64,000 nt of DNA from Vibrionaceae bacterium. GTDB taxonomy: Bacteria > Pseudomonadota > Gammaproteobacteria > Enterobacterales > Vibrionaceae. The stretch covers positions 124,001 to 188,000 of the forward strand of contig JAAEZQ010000001.1 of the NCBI GenBank assembly GCA_018222805.1, in the 5' to 3' direction. Position 1 is the first letter of the stretch. Each line of letters starts with the position of its first letter. Under the pieces are notes generated by a model. The model was not told where the DNA came from and searched no databases. It saw nothing but the letters and a program-made list of their open reading frames with translations. A program made the translations under genes and the position numbers. Of the stretch, positions 32,524-42,570 are shown one piece after another.

Positions 32524-33510
32524 TTATCCCCATACGCCTTCTGTTGGCTCAACCACACTCTCATGGTAGTTGAGAGCTGGTGTTCTGTCTTCGGATAAAA
32601 GCAGCGGCCCATCAATATCTACCCATCGAGCTTGTTGGGCGAGAAGCAGCGCCGGAGCCATGGCAAGAGAAGTACCAATCATGCAGCCGACCATCACTTC
32701 GAAGCCCATATCCTGCGCATCTTTAAGCAGAGCTAGTGCTTCTGTCATGCCACCCGTTTTATCCAGTTTAATATTCACTGCCTGATAACGTCCTTTCAGA
32801 GCAGCTAACGAGGAACGATCAATACAAGATTCATCAGCCGTAATCGGCAATAGCGGAGTGATCGTTTCCAGTAAGTGCTCTTCTTCGAACGACAACGGCT
32901 GTTCAACCATTTCGACGCCGAGATCAGCTAATACTGGCAAATACTCACACAGCTGTGCAAAACTCCAACCGGTGTTGGCGTCAATCACCAAACGCGTATT
33001 GGGAGCCGCCTCACGTACCGCACGAACGCGTTCTAAGTCACCGTCACGACCGAGTTTTAGCTTCAGAATTGGGCGATGCTTTTGCGCCGCCGCAGCTTTC
33101 CCCATGTTCTCAGCACTAGCAAGTGATAGAGTGAATACCGTTGTTACTGGCTGAGGTGCGTCACTAAAGCCTGCCATTTGCCAAGCTGATTGCTGTTTTA
33201 GCTTGGCTTCCAGTTCAAATAAAGCACAGTCAACTGCATTGCGCGGCGCTGCAGAAGGCAACAACTCGCCAAGCTCTTCACGGCTGATACCTGATTCAAC
33301 AGCTTGAATAACAGACTCAACATCCGCCAATACATCGTAAGGGTAGTCTGGCTCGAAGACGTTCATCCGTTCGCACTCTCCACGCCCTACCAATCCATCT
33401 TGTTCAATCTCAACCACGACCACTTCACCGTGCAGCATGGGATCCATGCGTGAAATAACAAATGGCTCATGCAGTGGCCACCTTTCAACGCGCACGCTCA
33501 TTTTACGCAT
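32524..33510 (-). CDS. dgcA: Enolase-superfamily racemase/dipeptide-epimerase-like, DgcA-like N-acetyl-D-glutamate racemase candidate
   Basis: Mandelate racemase/muconate-lactonising family features ('LKLKLGRD', 'VIDANTGWS', 'EQPL', 'ADESC', 'NIKLDKTGG'). ATG at 33510 overlaps the dgcN stop (ATGCGTAA). Tracked start 33594 is probably too long. Confidence 0.8.
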   Translation of the reverse strand: MRKMSVRVERWPLHEPFVISRMDPMLHGEVVVVEIEQDGLVGRGECERMNVFEPDYPYDVLADVESVIQAVESGISREELGELLPSAAPRNAVDCALFELEAKLKQQSAWQMAGFSDAPQPVTTVFTLSLASAENMGKAAAAQKHRPILKLKLGRDGDLERVRAVREAAPNTRLVIDANTGWSFAQLCEYLPVLADLGVEMVEQPLSFEEEHLLETITPLLPITADESCIDRSSLAALKGRYQAVNIKLDKTGGMTEALALLKDAQDMGFEVMVGCMIGTSLAMAPALLLAQQARWVDIDGPLLLSEDRTPALNYHESVVEPTEGVWG

Positions 33511-34525
33511 AACAAACCTCTTCAATGCCATCGACAATTTTCTCCACGCCAGTACGGACAGGGTCGACAACAGGTACACCAAACTGTTTCTCAATACGTG
33601 CGATTTCAGCTAATGCCTCTTCTTCGCTCAAATTCACCGTGTTCAGTGCGATACCGCCCAGACGAATATTCGGGTTTGTCACGCGTCCCATCGTAAGGTT
33701 AATGTCGATGACGGTTTGTAGATCAGGCACGCTGAACCCTTCCATTTCATCCATTTGCGTACGTCCAGCTTCGTGACAAACGATGATCACATCGGCTTGA
33801 GCACCATGCAGCAGACCCAAGCTTACACCCGCATAAGCTGGATGCAGAAGTGAGCCCTGCCCTTCGATAATGTCCCAATGTTCCGGTTCGTTATCTGGAG
33901 AGAGTGTTTCAACCATGCCAGAAATGAAGTCAGAAACCACGGCATCCACAGGCACACCACTGCCTTCAATGAGAATACCGGTTTGGCCAGTGGCGCGGAA
34001 CGTTGCCGGAATGCCACGTTTTGCCATCTCATGATGAATCGCCAGAGTAGTAAACATTTTACCCACACAACAGTCGGTACCAACGCTTAGAAGACGTTTA
34101 CCACTACGAGGAAGCCCCGTACCACAAACCATCGGTCCTTGCGGCACTCGAACATCCAGCAGTTTTTGACCCGTGCGTTCTGCCGCCGCAACCAGCTCGG
34201 GAATGTCGTTTAGACGCATGTGCAAACCACTTGCTACGTCCATACCGGATTCCATGGCTTCAATTAAGATGTCAATCCAAGCCATCGGCAACGTACCACC
34301 TACCGGTGCGAGGCCAAGAATAAAGGTTTTAGCTCCACAAGCAGCCGCTTCACGTGGTGACATTTCTGCGATACCAAGATCTGCCTTCGCACCCGGTAGT
34401 CGGTATTGTGCCAAACATTTCTCTGGTCGCCAGTGAGCCACACCTTTGGCTACTTTCGCCATCAGAAGATCATTTGCATCGCCCAGAAACACCAAATAAG
34501 GCGTTTTCAATTCAATCTTGTTCAT
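33503..34525 (-). CDS. dgcN: DUF1611 family protein, DgcN-like D-glutamate N-acetyltransferase candidate
   Basis: DUF1611-type sequence 'SVGTDCCVGKMFTTLAIHHEMAKRGIPATFRATGQTGILIEGSGVPVDAVVSDFISGMVETLSPDN'; coupled to dgcA. Confidence 0.8.
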   Translation of the reverse strand: MNKIELKTPYLVFLGDANDLLMAKVAKGVAHWRPEKCLAQYRLPGAKADLGIAEMSPREAAACGAKTFILGLAPVGGTLPMAWIDILIEAMESGMDVASGLHMRLNDIPELVAAAERTGQKLLDVRVPQGPMVCGTGLPRSGKRLLSVGTDCCVGKMFTTLAIHHEMAKRGIPATFRATGQTGILIEGSGVPVDAVVSDFISGMVETLSPDNEPEHWDIIEGQGSLLHPAYAGVSLGLLHGAQADVIIVCHEAGRTQMDEMEGFSVPDLQTVIDINLTMGRVTNPNIRLGGIALNTVNLSEEEALAEIARIEKQFGVPVVDPVRTGVEKIVDGIEEVCYA

Positions 34526-34607
34526 TGTGTTGATCCTTTTTTAAAGTCAAACGAGCCCACAAGAGTCTTTGCTCCTGTTGCCATCAGGTTGTGGTAGGGT
34601 TGATAAA

Positions 34608-35327
34608 TCAGGTCGTAGCGACAGTCGCTGGTTGAGTGCCCGGCGTTCGCTGGATCTGATGACGATAGAGATAGCGTTCTGCCTGGCGCCAGGCCAGTAC
34701 AAATAACGTTGCGATAACCAGATACATCGCTGCCGCCAAAAAGTACGTCGAAATATCGAAAGTCTGAGAAAATGCGCGTCGGGTTTGTCCCATCAAATCC
34801 ATCACGGTAATCACACTTGCAACCGCGCCTCCTTTGAGCATTAAAATGCATTCGTTACCCAAAGCAGGAAAAGCAATGCGATACGCAAGTGGCATAACAA
34901 TGCGTCTGTACAACAGGCTATTGTTCATCCCCATTGATTTGGCCGCTTCTATCTCACCTGCGTCTACAGACTGAATTGCACCGCGTAATATCTCGGTCTG
35001 ATAGGCCAGCGAGTTAAGGGTAAACACCAACAGTGCACAGTTGACTGGATCACGGAAGAAACCCCACATCCCCATTTCCATTAATAAAGGACGAAACTGA
35101 CCAGAGCCGTAATAAAGCAGAAACAGCTGAGCAATCAGTGGCGTTCCGCGAAAGAAAGAGATAAATAATTGTGCTGGCCAGCGATATATACGCGCTGACT
35201 GAATACGCAACAGTGACATAGGCAACGCCAACAGTGCCGCTATCGAAACCGAAATAAAGGTGATTTTAAGAGTCATCCATGTCCCATCGAGCAACATCGG
35301 AGCCACCTTAGCGATAAAATCTGTCAT
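34608..35327 (-). CDS. Polar amino-acid ABC transporter permease (HisM/ArtM type)
   Basis: 'SFFRGTPLIAQLFLLYYG', 'AYQTEILRGAIQSVDAGEIEAAKSMGMN'. Confidence 0.9.
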   Translation of the reverse strand: MTDFIAKVAPMLLDGTWMTLKITFISVSIAALLALPMSLLRIQSARIYRWPAQLFISFFRGTPLIAQLFLLYYGSGQFRPLLMEMGMWGFFRDPVNCALLVFTLNSLAYQTEILRGAIQSVDAGEIEAAKSMGMNNSLLYRRIVMPLAYRIAFPALGNECILMLKGGAVASVITVMDLMGQTRRAFSQTFDISTYFLAAAMYLVIATLFVLAWRQAERYLYRHQIQRTPGTQPATVATT

Positions 35328-35337
35328 AGCTTTCTCC

Positions 35338-36054
35338 TTAGCGACTCACTCGAATGCCACGCTTTGAGTGTTGCTCCATTGCTGCCAATAATCTTTCGCA
35401 ACATAAGCACACAGCCCAATAGGCAAGACAAACGGTCAGATAGAACAAAAATGGTTTTTTAGTTGCACCTACAGCGATATTTGCCGCACGCATCAAATCG
35501 TCTAGTGCAATGACTGACACTAAAGCGGTATCTTTGAGTAAGTTAATCCAGAGATTACCTAGCCCAGGTAAAGCTAAGCGCAGCAACTGTGGGCGCTCAA
35601 TTAGCCAGAAAATTTGTAATCTGGACAGCGCGAGCGCGTATCCGGCCTCACGCAGACCTTTATCCATCGCCTTCCATGCGCCACGCAAGACCTCTGCTGC
35701 GTAGCCGCTGAAGACTAGACCAAGGGCGATCACGCCTGCACCAAATGGATTGAGCTCAAAAAAGCCGTTACTCGGGTCAATCCATTTCAGCGTTTTGTTA
35801 ATCAGCAGACCAACGCCATGATAAATGATAAACAGTGTGAGCAACTCAGGGAGCCCGCGTAGCACCGTGGTATAAACGTTGGCAAACCAACGGTGGCTTT
35901 TGCTCGTGCTTATCGATAGTGCCGCCACGCCTGTTCCCAGGAATAACCCAACAGGTAAGGCACACAGCGCTAACCCAAGGGTTACCGCCAAACCTTTAAG
36001 CAGCTCGTCCCCCCAGCCAGTGTCACCCAGACTCAGATACATCAGATAATCCAT
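35338..36054 (-). CDS. Polar amino-acid ABC transporter permease (HisQ/ArtQ type)
   Basis: 'VLRGLPELLTLFIIYHG', 'GYAAEVLRGAWKAMDKGLREAGYALALSRLQIF'. Confidence 0.9.
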   Translation of the reverse strand: MDYLMYLSLGDTGWGDELLKGLAVTLGLALCALPVGLFLGTGVAALSISTSKSHRWFANVYTTVLRGLPELLTLFIIYHGVGLLINKTLKWIDPSNGFFELNPFGAGVIALGLVFSGYAAEVLRGAWKAMDKGLREAGYALALSRLQIFWLIERPQLLRLALPGLGNLWINLLKDTALVSVIALDDLMRAANIAVGATKKPFLFYLTVCLAYWAVCLCCERLLAAMEQHSKRGIRVSR

Positions 36055-36113
36055 TGCGTCGCTCTCTTTATGATTGACTACTCAGTGGCGACATTAGCCG
36101 CCACGAAACTAAC

Positions 36114-36896
36114 TTATTTCAGAGTCAGTAAGTTAATCGAGAAGAACTCGTCGTTGATTTTCTGGTAGGTACCACTTTTGATGATGCTCGCTAACGCCTG
36201 ATCTAAACGCTGGCGAAGTTCCTGATCCTCTTTGCGAAATGCAATACCTACGCCATCACCAACGTATTGACGATCGGTGATCAGATTGCCGACTTTCTCA
36301 CAACACGCGCCATCTTCTGAGTTAAGCCAATCTGTCATTGGCATGATGTCACCTGCCTGCGCGTCAATACGGCCACTGACCAGGTCAAGGTTTACCGCAT
36401 CCTGCGTAGGGTATAAGCGGACTTCAGAATCTGGGTATTTCGCTAACAGATACTCAGCCTGTGTCGTAGAGCCTTGTGCTCCAATGATCATGCCTTTCAT
36501 CGCCTCTGGAGATACATCTTTAATACCAGACTGTTTATCGACAACAAACGTCATCGCAGACGCCTGATACGGCGCGCTGAATGCCACTTGCTCTTTGCGC
36601 TCATCGGTAATGAACATGGAAGCCAGAATCATGTCGTACTTGCCAGCCAAAAGCGCTGGAATAATGCCGTCCCAATCCTGAGCAACAAACTCACATTCGA
36701 CTTTCATCTCGGTACAGAGTGCTTTACCGATTTCGATATCGAACCCAGCTAGCTGGCCATCGGCAGTGTAGTAGTTAAACGGAGGATATGCGCCCTCTGT
36801 ACCAATTTTGATTGTTTCTGCGTTAACGCCCGCTGAAGCAGCGACGGCCACGGAGGTAGCAAGCAAAGCACCTAAAAACTTCCCTTTTGACATCAT
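36114..36896 (-). CDS. Polar amino-acid ABC transporter substrate-binding protein
   Basis: Signal peptide plus SBP family 3 motif 'IKIGTEGAYPPFNYYTADGQLAGFDIEIGKALC'. Confidence 0.93.
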   Translation of the reverse strand: MMSKGKFLGALLATSVAVAASAGVNAETIKIGTEGAYPPFNYYTADGQLAGFDIEIGKALCTEMKVECEFVAQDWDGIIPALLAGKYDMILASMFITDERKEQVAFSAPYQASAMTFVVDKQSGIKDVSPEAMKGMIIGAQGSTTQAEYLLAKYPDSEVRLYPTQDAVNLDLVSGRIDAQAGDIMPMTDWLNSEDGACCEKVGNLITDRQYVGDGVGIAFRKEDQELRQRLDQALASIIKSGTYQKINDEFFSINLLTLK

Positions 36897-37100
36897 GGAT
36901 TCCCTTCTACTTTTGTTATCGTTTCATTCCAGATTCTCGCTTGCTAAGAAGACATTTCCCTTCTACTTCAGCAAACGGTCACAAAGACAATACTGAGTAT
37001 GTGAAAAAAGTAGTTAAAAGCCATAATGATGAATTAGTATGATATACATAGCCTATGGCTATGGGTGTTCATTCAAGTAACCATTCAAGGAAAGAAACAC

Positions 37101-38084
37101 ATGCTCAACCCTAAAGACCGCCTTTTACGGAATCTGGACTGGAACTTACTGTATACATTTTTAACCATTGTTAACGAAGGTGGTATCAGTGCTGCTGCGC
37201 GCAAGCTGTCGCTCAGCCAACCCAGCGTAAGTAACGCATTGAAGAGACTCGAAGAACATGTAGATAAGCGACTTATCCTACGAAAAAAAGGCGTATTTTC
37301 TCTTACGTTGCATGGGATGCGGGTTTACGAATATGCATCATCGGTGAGCCGTATCATCGGCAACATGGCCGATCAATTTGTTGATCAAGCCGATAATATT
37401 CAAGGCGAGTTAACGATTGAAATTGCCAGTCACCTGCAATGCCCTGCATTCGATGCCACACTGGTGAACTATCATGCTCTGTACCCGAACGTCATCTTTA
37501 ACGTCAACACCCACCCAAGCGCAGATATTGTTAGTCACGTTGCAGACGGTTTATTACACATAGGGTTAAGCAACAAAAAAATAGCCAAAACCGGTATTCG
37601 CTGTGACTTTCTTGGCTATGAGCAGATGGGCTTTTATTGCGGACGCGCGCACCCTTGCTTTGGACGCGAAAACTTAACCCTAGATGAAATTAAAGGCTTA
37701 CCCTACATCTCTTTTGAAAGTGACCAACCCGGAGAAGGACTAGACGCTATTGCTCACTTTCGCGAACAACAGCAGTTTTGGGGTAAGTTAGTTGCCGTTT
37801 CGTCTAATGTAGAGGAAGTTCGCCGCATGATCATGGCGGGTATTGGCTTCGGCGCACTCACAGTTGAAAGTGCCAAACCGTACGTTGCGCAAGGGCTACT
37901 GTGGCCTCTCCCTCCTTATGAATCACTACCCGTGACTGAGATGTATCTGGTAACACCTGAAACGGTCTCACTAAGCGATATTGAAGTGCAGTTTGTTAAA
38001 CTACTCAAGCAACAAACTCAGGAGTTAGTGCGCGATACACTCAATGCGATTCAGAGTGCCCACTACCAGCCCAGTGGGGAATAA
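37101..38084 (+). CDS. LysR-family regulator, divergent to the transporter-dgcNA operon
   Basis: 'LDWNLLYTFLTIVNEGGISAAARKLSLSQPSVSNALKRLEEHVDKRLI'. Start trimmed from 37065. Confidence 0.88.
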   Translation: MLNPKDRLLRNLDWNLLYTFLTIVNEGGISAAARKLSLSQPSVSNALKRLEEHVDKRLILRKKGVFSLTLHGMRVYEYASSVSRIIGNMADQFVDQADNIQGELTIEIASHLQCPAFDATLVNYHALYPNVIFNVNTHPSADIVSHVADGLLHIGLSNKKIAKTGIRCDFLGYEQMGFYCGRAHPCFGRENLTLDEIKGLPYISFESDQPGEGLDAIAHFREQQQFWGKLVAVSSNVEEVRRMIMAGIGFGALTVESAKPYVAQGLLWPLPPYESLPVTEMYLVTPETVSLSDIEVQFVKLLKQQTQELVRDTLNAIQSAHYQPSGE

Positions 38085-38117
38085 ACCAAATTTACTCGTT
38101 GGACAAAGATTCGAGAA

Positions 38118-39161
38118 TTAGAGCTGCCCGGCCAACGCAAGTGTCATCTCTTTTGCTGAGATTTCTTGGCACCCTTGCGTATTTTGACCGCACCATAACG
38201 GAGTGAAGTCATCAATTCCCATGGTCTCAGCTTGTTTTCGTAGTACCGTCATTTCAATCGAAGCAAATGGGAACTCAGGCACAGACGCACTCATGTAACC
38301 CAGCTCTCTCATCGCGCGATTCACAATGCCACGCGCTGGTTTACCAGAAAAGATATTCGTTAATGCCGTATGTGGTGATTTCGCTTCTTTCAAAGTTTGT
38401 CTATGAAGTGCCGATGTTTGAGCTTCTTGACATAATAAATAAGCCGTTCCGACTTGCACTGCTGTTGCTCCTCGTTGCAAACAAGAATGTACTGAGCGGC
38501 TGTCAGCGATACCGCCCGCGGCTATCACGGGGATATTAACTCGATTTACAATTTGAGGAAGAAGCGCCACCAACCCCATTTGAGTCGAGATATCTTTGGA
38601 CAAGAACATTCCTCGGTGACCACCAGCTTCTATTCCTTGCGCAATAATGCCATCCACTCCGTGAGACTCTAACCAAAGAGCTTCCTCCACAGTCGTCGCA
38701 GACGAAACGATCTTTGTTCCCCAGCGTTTGACTCGCTGCAACAAATCATTATCGGGTAGTCCAAAGTGAAAACTAATGAATTCTGGTGAAAATGGTTCAA
38801 TCGCATCGGCTATTTCATGGCTGAATGGTACTCTGTTAACCCCACCAGATGAAACGTCCATACCTAATCCGAGTTCATCAAAGTACGGCTTCAACGTATT
38901 TTGCCAAATGGCTTGGCGCTGTTTATTGAAAGGAAAGGCCTCATGGCAGAAGAAGTTCAGGTTAAATGGCTTATTGGTTGCCGCTTTTATCAACTTAATT
39001 TCACCGACGAGTTGCTCAGTACTCAACATGCCACAAGGTAAGGATCCTAGCCCGCCAGCTTCACTCACAGCAATTGCCAGATTACTCCCTTGAACACCAG
39101 CCATCGGCGACTGAATAATGCAAAGTTCGGTACCTAATAATTCCTTGTAGCTTCTGTTCAT
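38118..39161 (-). CDS. Nitronate monooxygenase family protein
   Basis: 'ELCIIQSPMAGVQGSNLAIAVSEAGGLGSLP', 'IAQGIEAGGHRGMF', 'IPVIAAGGIADSRSVHSCLQRGATAVQVGTAYL'. Start trimmed from 39212. Confidence 0.9.
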   Translation of the reverse strand: MNRSYKELLGTELCIIQSPMAGVQGSNLAIAVSEAGGLGSLPCGMLSTEQLVGEIKLIKAATNKPFNLNFFCHEAFPFNKQRQAIWQNTLKPYFDELGLGMDVSSGGVNRVPFSHEIADAIEPFSPEFISFHFGLPDNDLLQRVKRWGTKIVSSATTVEEALWLESHGVDGIIAQGIEAGGHRGMFLSKDISTQMGLVALLPQIVNRVNIPVIAAGGIADSRSVHSCLQRGATAVQVGTAYLLCQEAQTSALHRQTLKEAKSPHTALTNIFSGKPARGIVNRAMRELGYMSASVPEFPFASIEMTVLRKQAETMGIDDFTPLWCGQNTQGCQEISAKEMTLALAGQL

Positions 39162-39310
39162 TGTTTCCCTACTTCCCTGTAGTGCAGAAAATTCTTGTAC
39201 GTCCGTCTTCAATACAAACTCGATGCATCAAAAACGTGCCGTGTGTTTCAAACCGTTTATCAATGTTTAATTAGTTCACTGATAGCGACTGAATTCATTA
39301 ATACCGTGCT

Positions 39311-39898
39311 CTAAAGGCTACCGACAACATTTTGGATAATTTCCCTGCCTAAGTCAGTCAGCGACCAAGTAAACGCGCAGATATTCAGAGCTACTGCAAT
39401 CCAAAGAATAAACTTGAAAGGTTGCTTTTGGGACTTATGGCGTAGCTGAAATTGAGCCAACAATGCTCCTGGCCAACCACCTGCTAGTGAAAGCAAATGC
39501 AGAGTTTTTTCAGGTGTTCTCCAGTTTCCATTCTGAGCGGCCTGTTTATCCCAAGCGAACATCAGATAGGTAAATACGCTAAGAGCCAAATACAAAGGTA
39601 TTAGTAATAACACACCATCAAAAACTACAACTGACGAAAACGCCGCTACCAAGAAAGTAAAACTAAATAAGACAGTTACAGGAAAACTGTCCACACCTTG
39701 AATCACTACATTCTCTGCATTAAAACGACCTTTACTGTCTTTACTGACTTCAAACGTAACCATGTCATTTAATTTTGGACGACGCCTCGATTTATTAACT
39801 GAAGACACATGCATGAAAACATTTCGTTCACCATTTGAAGCAGAGATAAAGCCGTAACCTTTAGAATCATTCCATTCTACAATTTGACCTTTCATCAT
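39311..39898 (-). CDS. Cold-shock-domain + DUF1294 membrane fusion protein
   Basis: N-terminal CSD 'GQIVEWNDSKGYGFISASNGERNVFMHVSSV'; C-terminal TM DUF1294 'AWDKQAAQNGNWRTPEKTLHLLSLAGGWPGALLAQFQLRHKSQKQPFK'. Confidence 0.92.
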   Translation of the reverse strand: MMKGQIVEWNDSKGYGFISASNGERNVFMHVSSVNKSRRRPKLNDMVTFEVSKDSKGRFNAENVVIQGVDSFPVTVLFSFTFLVAAFSSVVVFDGVLLLIPLYLALSVFTYLMFAWDKQAAQNGNWRTPEKTLHLLSLAGGWPGALLAQFQLRHKSQKQPFKFILWIAVALNICAFTWSLTDLGREIIQNVVGSL

Positions 39899-40078
39899 AA
39901 TTCCTAATTCTTGAGTAGCGGTTATCAGATAGCGCTTTAATCACGAAAGCAAAGCACATTTTATTGCTCACATAATGCAACCTTTTGCGCACCCATACAA
40001 TCGACTAGTCTCTTAGAGCTCCAAGATTTGAGAGATCAGATTGTAATTACATGAAACAGCAAGGTAAGTTAGGACTGG

Positions 40079-40939
40079 CTAACCATCCTGAGAAATTTTA
40101 ATTTCACCATCAATATGCACATCACGTTGAGGAAACGCGATTTCAATACCTTTCTGTTCAAAGGCCTCATAAATTTCAAAACGAATTGTACTTGAAACCG
40201 CTCTGATCCCTCTTTCAACCGTTGAGTGGATCCAAAAATACGACTCGAAGATTAATGCGTTGTCACCAAAGTCCTGAAAAAATATCTCAGGCGCTGGCGT
40301 ACCAAGTACTTCCACTTGCTTAGACGTCACTTCTTTCATTAGCGACGCGACTAGTTTTACGTCGCTACCGTAAGCAACACCCACAACTACGGTGCCTCTT
40401 ACCAACCGGTCGCAAAGCGTCCAGTTAATAACAACGTTTTCAATCAACTGACTGTTTGGTATTAACATGTGGACGCCATCAGTACGTCTGATCCGCGTTG
40501 AACGGGTATTAATTTGCTCGACCGTCCCTTTTGCCCCCTCTACTTCCAAAAAATCACCAATCCTAATCGGCTTTTCACCAATCAAAATCCAGCCACTAAT
40601 AAAGTTATTAATGATGTTTTGAGCACCAAAACCGAAGCCAATCGCGACAGCACCGGATAAGAATGCGAATGCGGTTATAGGCACATTAATCAACGAAAGT
40701 GTGGTGAGAAAAATAATCCCGAGAGCAATGACAAACAGTATCCGTTTTACAAGATGAATAATGTTGGGGTCTTTCCCTGCTGAGGCCATTCGGGACGTGA
40801 CCGCTTTAATTAATATTTTGGATAGCCACAGACTCACTAGTATCCAGGTAGGCACCATCAATATTGCCCACAAAGTGATGGGTTGCTCGTTAAAGGTAAA
40901 TAATGTTGTTTCTAGAAAGGAAATGAATTTATCGAACAT
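40079..40939 (-). CDS. MscS-family mechanosensitive channel
   Basis: 'AFLSGAVAIGFGFGAQNIINNFISGWILIGEKPIRIGDFLEV', 'IRRTDGVHMLIPNSQLIENVVINWT'. Confidence 0.92.
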   Translation of the reverse strand: MFDKFISFLETTLFTFNEQPITLWAILMVPTWILVSLWLSKILIKAVTSRMASAGKDPNIIHLVKRILFVIALGIIFLTTLSLINVPITAFAFLSGAVAIGFGFGAQNIINNFISGWILIGEKPIRIGDFLEVEGAKGTVEQINTRSTRIRRTDGVHMLIPNSQLIENVVINWTLCDRLVRGTVVVGVAYGSDVKLVASLMKEVTSKQVEVLGTPAPEIFFQDFGDNALIFESYFWIHSTVERGIRAVSSTIRFEIYEAFEQKGIEIAFPQRDVHIDGEIKISQDG

Positions 40940-41251
40940 AAGCGCTCACTTTTATCTTATTGTTTTTGATGAATACAACACGTGTTCATTAAATTGTAAT
41001 CCACTTAACGATGAGTGTAGGTTTTATGAATCTCCTCCTAATCGATGTAGAACCAATGAATTCGGAAAAGCAATGAGGTGTTCTACAACTGTCCTTATTT
41101 CCCACAAATATTGTTAAGGCTATCAATCGTCGACTACTTTTACTGATGTAAAACTTATTTAGGACGACATTTTGTAGAGCTCGGTGATACGACCTACTGG
41201 ACGAGAAGTGGATTAGAAGTTCTTGGGCGTTAACCGATAAAGGAACGCATC

Positions 41252-42565
41252 ATGAGTGAGAACGAGAAAAACAAACCGCAAGGGATCTATAAATATTATG
41301 AAAAGAACCCTGAATCTGCGGATGAGAAAGTCTTTGGACGAATCAGCCATCCTGACAGGCGAGGCTTTTTAAAAGGCGCAGGCTTAGCAACGATGGCGGC
41401 CGTGCTTGGAGGAGCGATTCCCTTCCATCGTAATATGCCCGCAGGGATTATCCCAGCGGCGTTTGCTGAAGGGCTCGATGACGTAATGATTGAAGGTAAA
41501 GATGGTCTGACTGTGCTTAACGACAGACCAATGAATGCGGAAACGCCACCTCACCTTCTCAACGACGACATTACCCCTACTCGTCGGCATTTTATACGAA
41601 ATAACGGTATTCCCCCATCAGAAGTCAATACTGACGCTTGGAGCTTAACCATAGATGGTTTGGTGGATAAACCCATGACGCTTACGATTGCCGATCTGAA
41701 GAAAAACTTCGATGTGATTGAGCAACAATTGGTGGTGGAATGTGGCGGTAATGGCCGGGCATTCTTTGATCCTAAAGCGTCAGGCAATCAATGGACTTAT
41801 GGTGCGGTTGCCTGTTCAAGCTGGACGGGAGTGAGGCTAGCCGATGTTCTCAAAGCTGCCGGAGTCAAAGACGGTGCGGTTTATACGGCTCATTACGGTG
41901 CAGATAAACACCTTTCTGGTCAGGAAGGTAAATTACCAATTTCTCGCGGCGTACCTATTGCAAAAGCCATGGGTGCTGAAAACCTTATCGCTTTCGAACA
42001 AAACGGTGAACCACTTCATCCAATGAATGGTGCGCCTCTACGTTTGGTTGTTCCGGGTTGGCCTGGTTCATGCTCGCAAAAGTGGCTGACACGAATTCAA
42101 ATCCGCGATCAAGTGCATGACGGTCCGAAAATGACGGGAACATCCTATCGCGTACCGAACCGACCAGTGGCTCCCGGCGAAGAAGTCGCAAAAGAGGATT
42201 TTGAAATTATTGAACGGATGCCTGTTAAATCTCTCATCACTTCGCCACAAACCAACTCACAAGTTGATGGAAACGAAGTTGCGGTGCGGGGACATGCGTG
42301 GTCTGGCGATCGCAAAGTGACAAAAGTACAGCTTTCCATTGATTTTGGAGCAACGTGGATGGATGCCGATCTCGCCGACCCAGCAAACGAAGGTGCGTGG
42401 CAGACCTTTAACGCTAAAGTGAAATTTCCTCAACCTGGCTACTACGAAGTTTGGGCAAAAGCGACAGATGATCAAAACGTTAGCCAACCTTTTGCCATCG
42501 CTTGGAATCCAAAAGGATACCTAAACAACACCTTCCATCGCGTTGCTTTGGTCGTTAAGGGGTAG
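41252..42565 (+). CDS. SorA/SoxC-like sulfite dehydrogenase, molybdopterin subunit (Tat-exported)
   Basis: Tat motif 'DRRGFLKGAG', 'VVECGGNGRAFF', 'NGAPLRLVVPGWPGSCSQKWLTRIQI' and Mo-co dimerisation-domain sequence. Confidence 0.88.
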   Translation: MSENEKNKPQGIYKYYEKNPESADEKVFGRISHPDRRGFLKGAGLATMAAVLGGAIPFHRNMPAGIIPAAFAEGLDDVMIEGKDGLTVLNDRPMNAETPPHLLNDDITPTRRHFIRNNGIPPSEVNTDAWSLTIDGLVDKPMTLTIADLKKNFDVIEQQLVVECGGNGRAFFDPKASGNQWTYGAVACSSWTGVRLADVLKAAGVKDGAVYTAHYGADKHLSGQEGKLPISRGVPIAKAMGAENLIAFEQNGEPLHPMNGAPLRLVVPGWPGSCSQKWLTRIQIRDQVHDGPKMTGTSYRVPNRPVAPGEEVAKEDFEIIERMPVKSLITSPQTNSQVDGNEVAVRGHAWSGDRKVTKVQLSIDFGATWMDADLADPANEGAWQTFNAKVKFPQPGYYEVWAKATDDQNVSQPFAIAWNPKGYLNNTFHRVALVVKG

Positions 42566-42570
42566 TCGAC

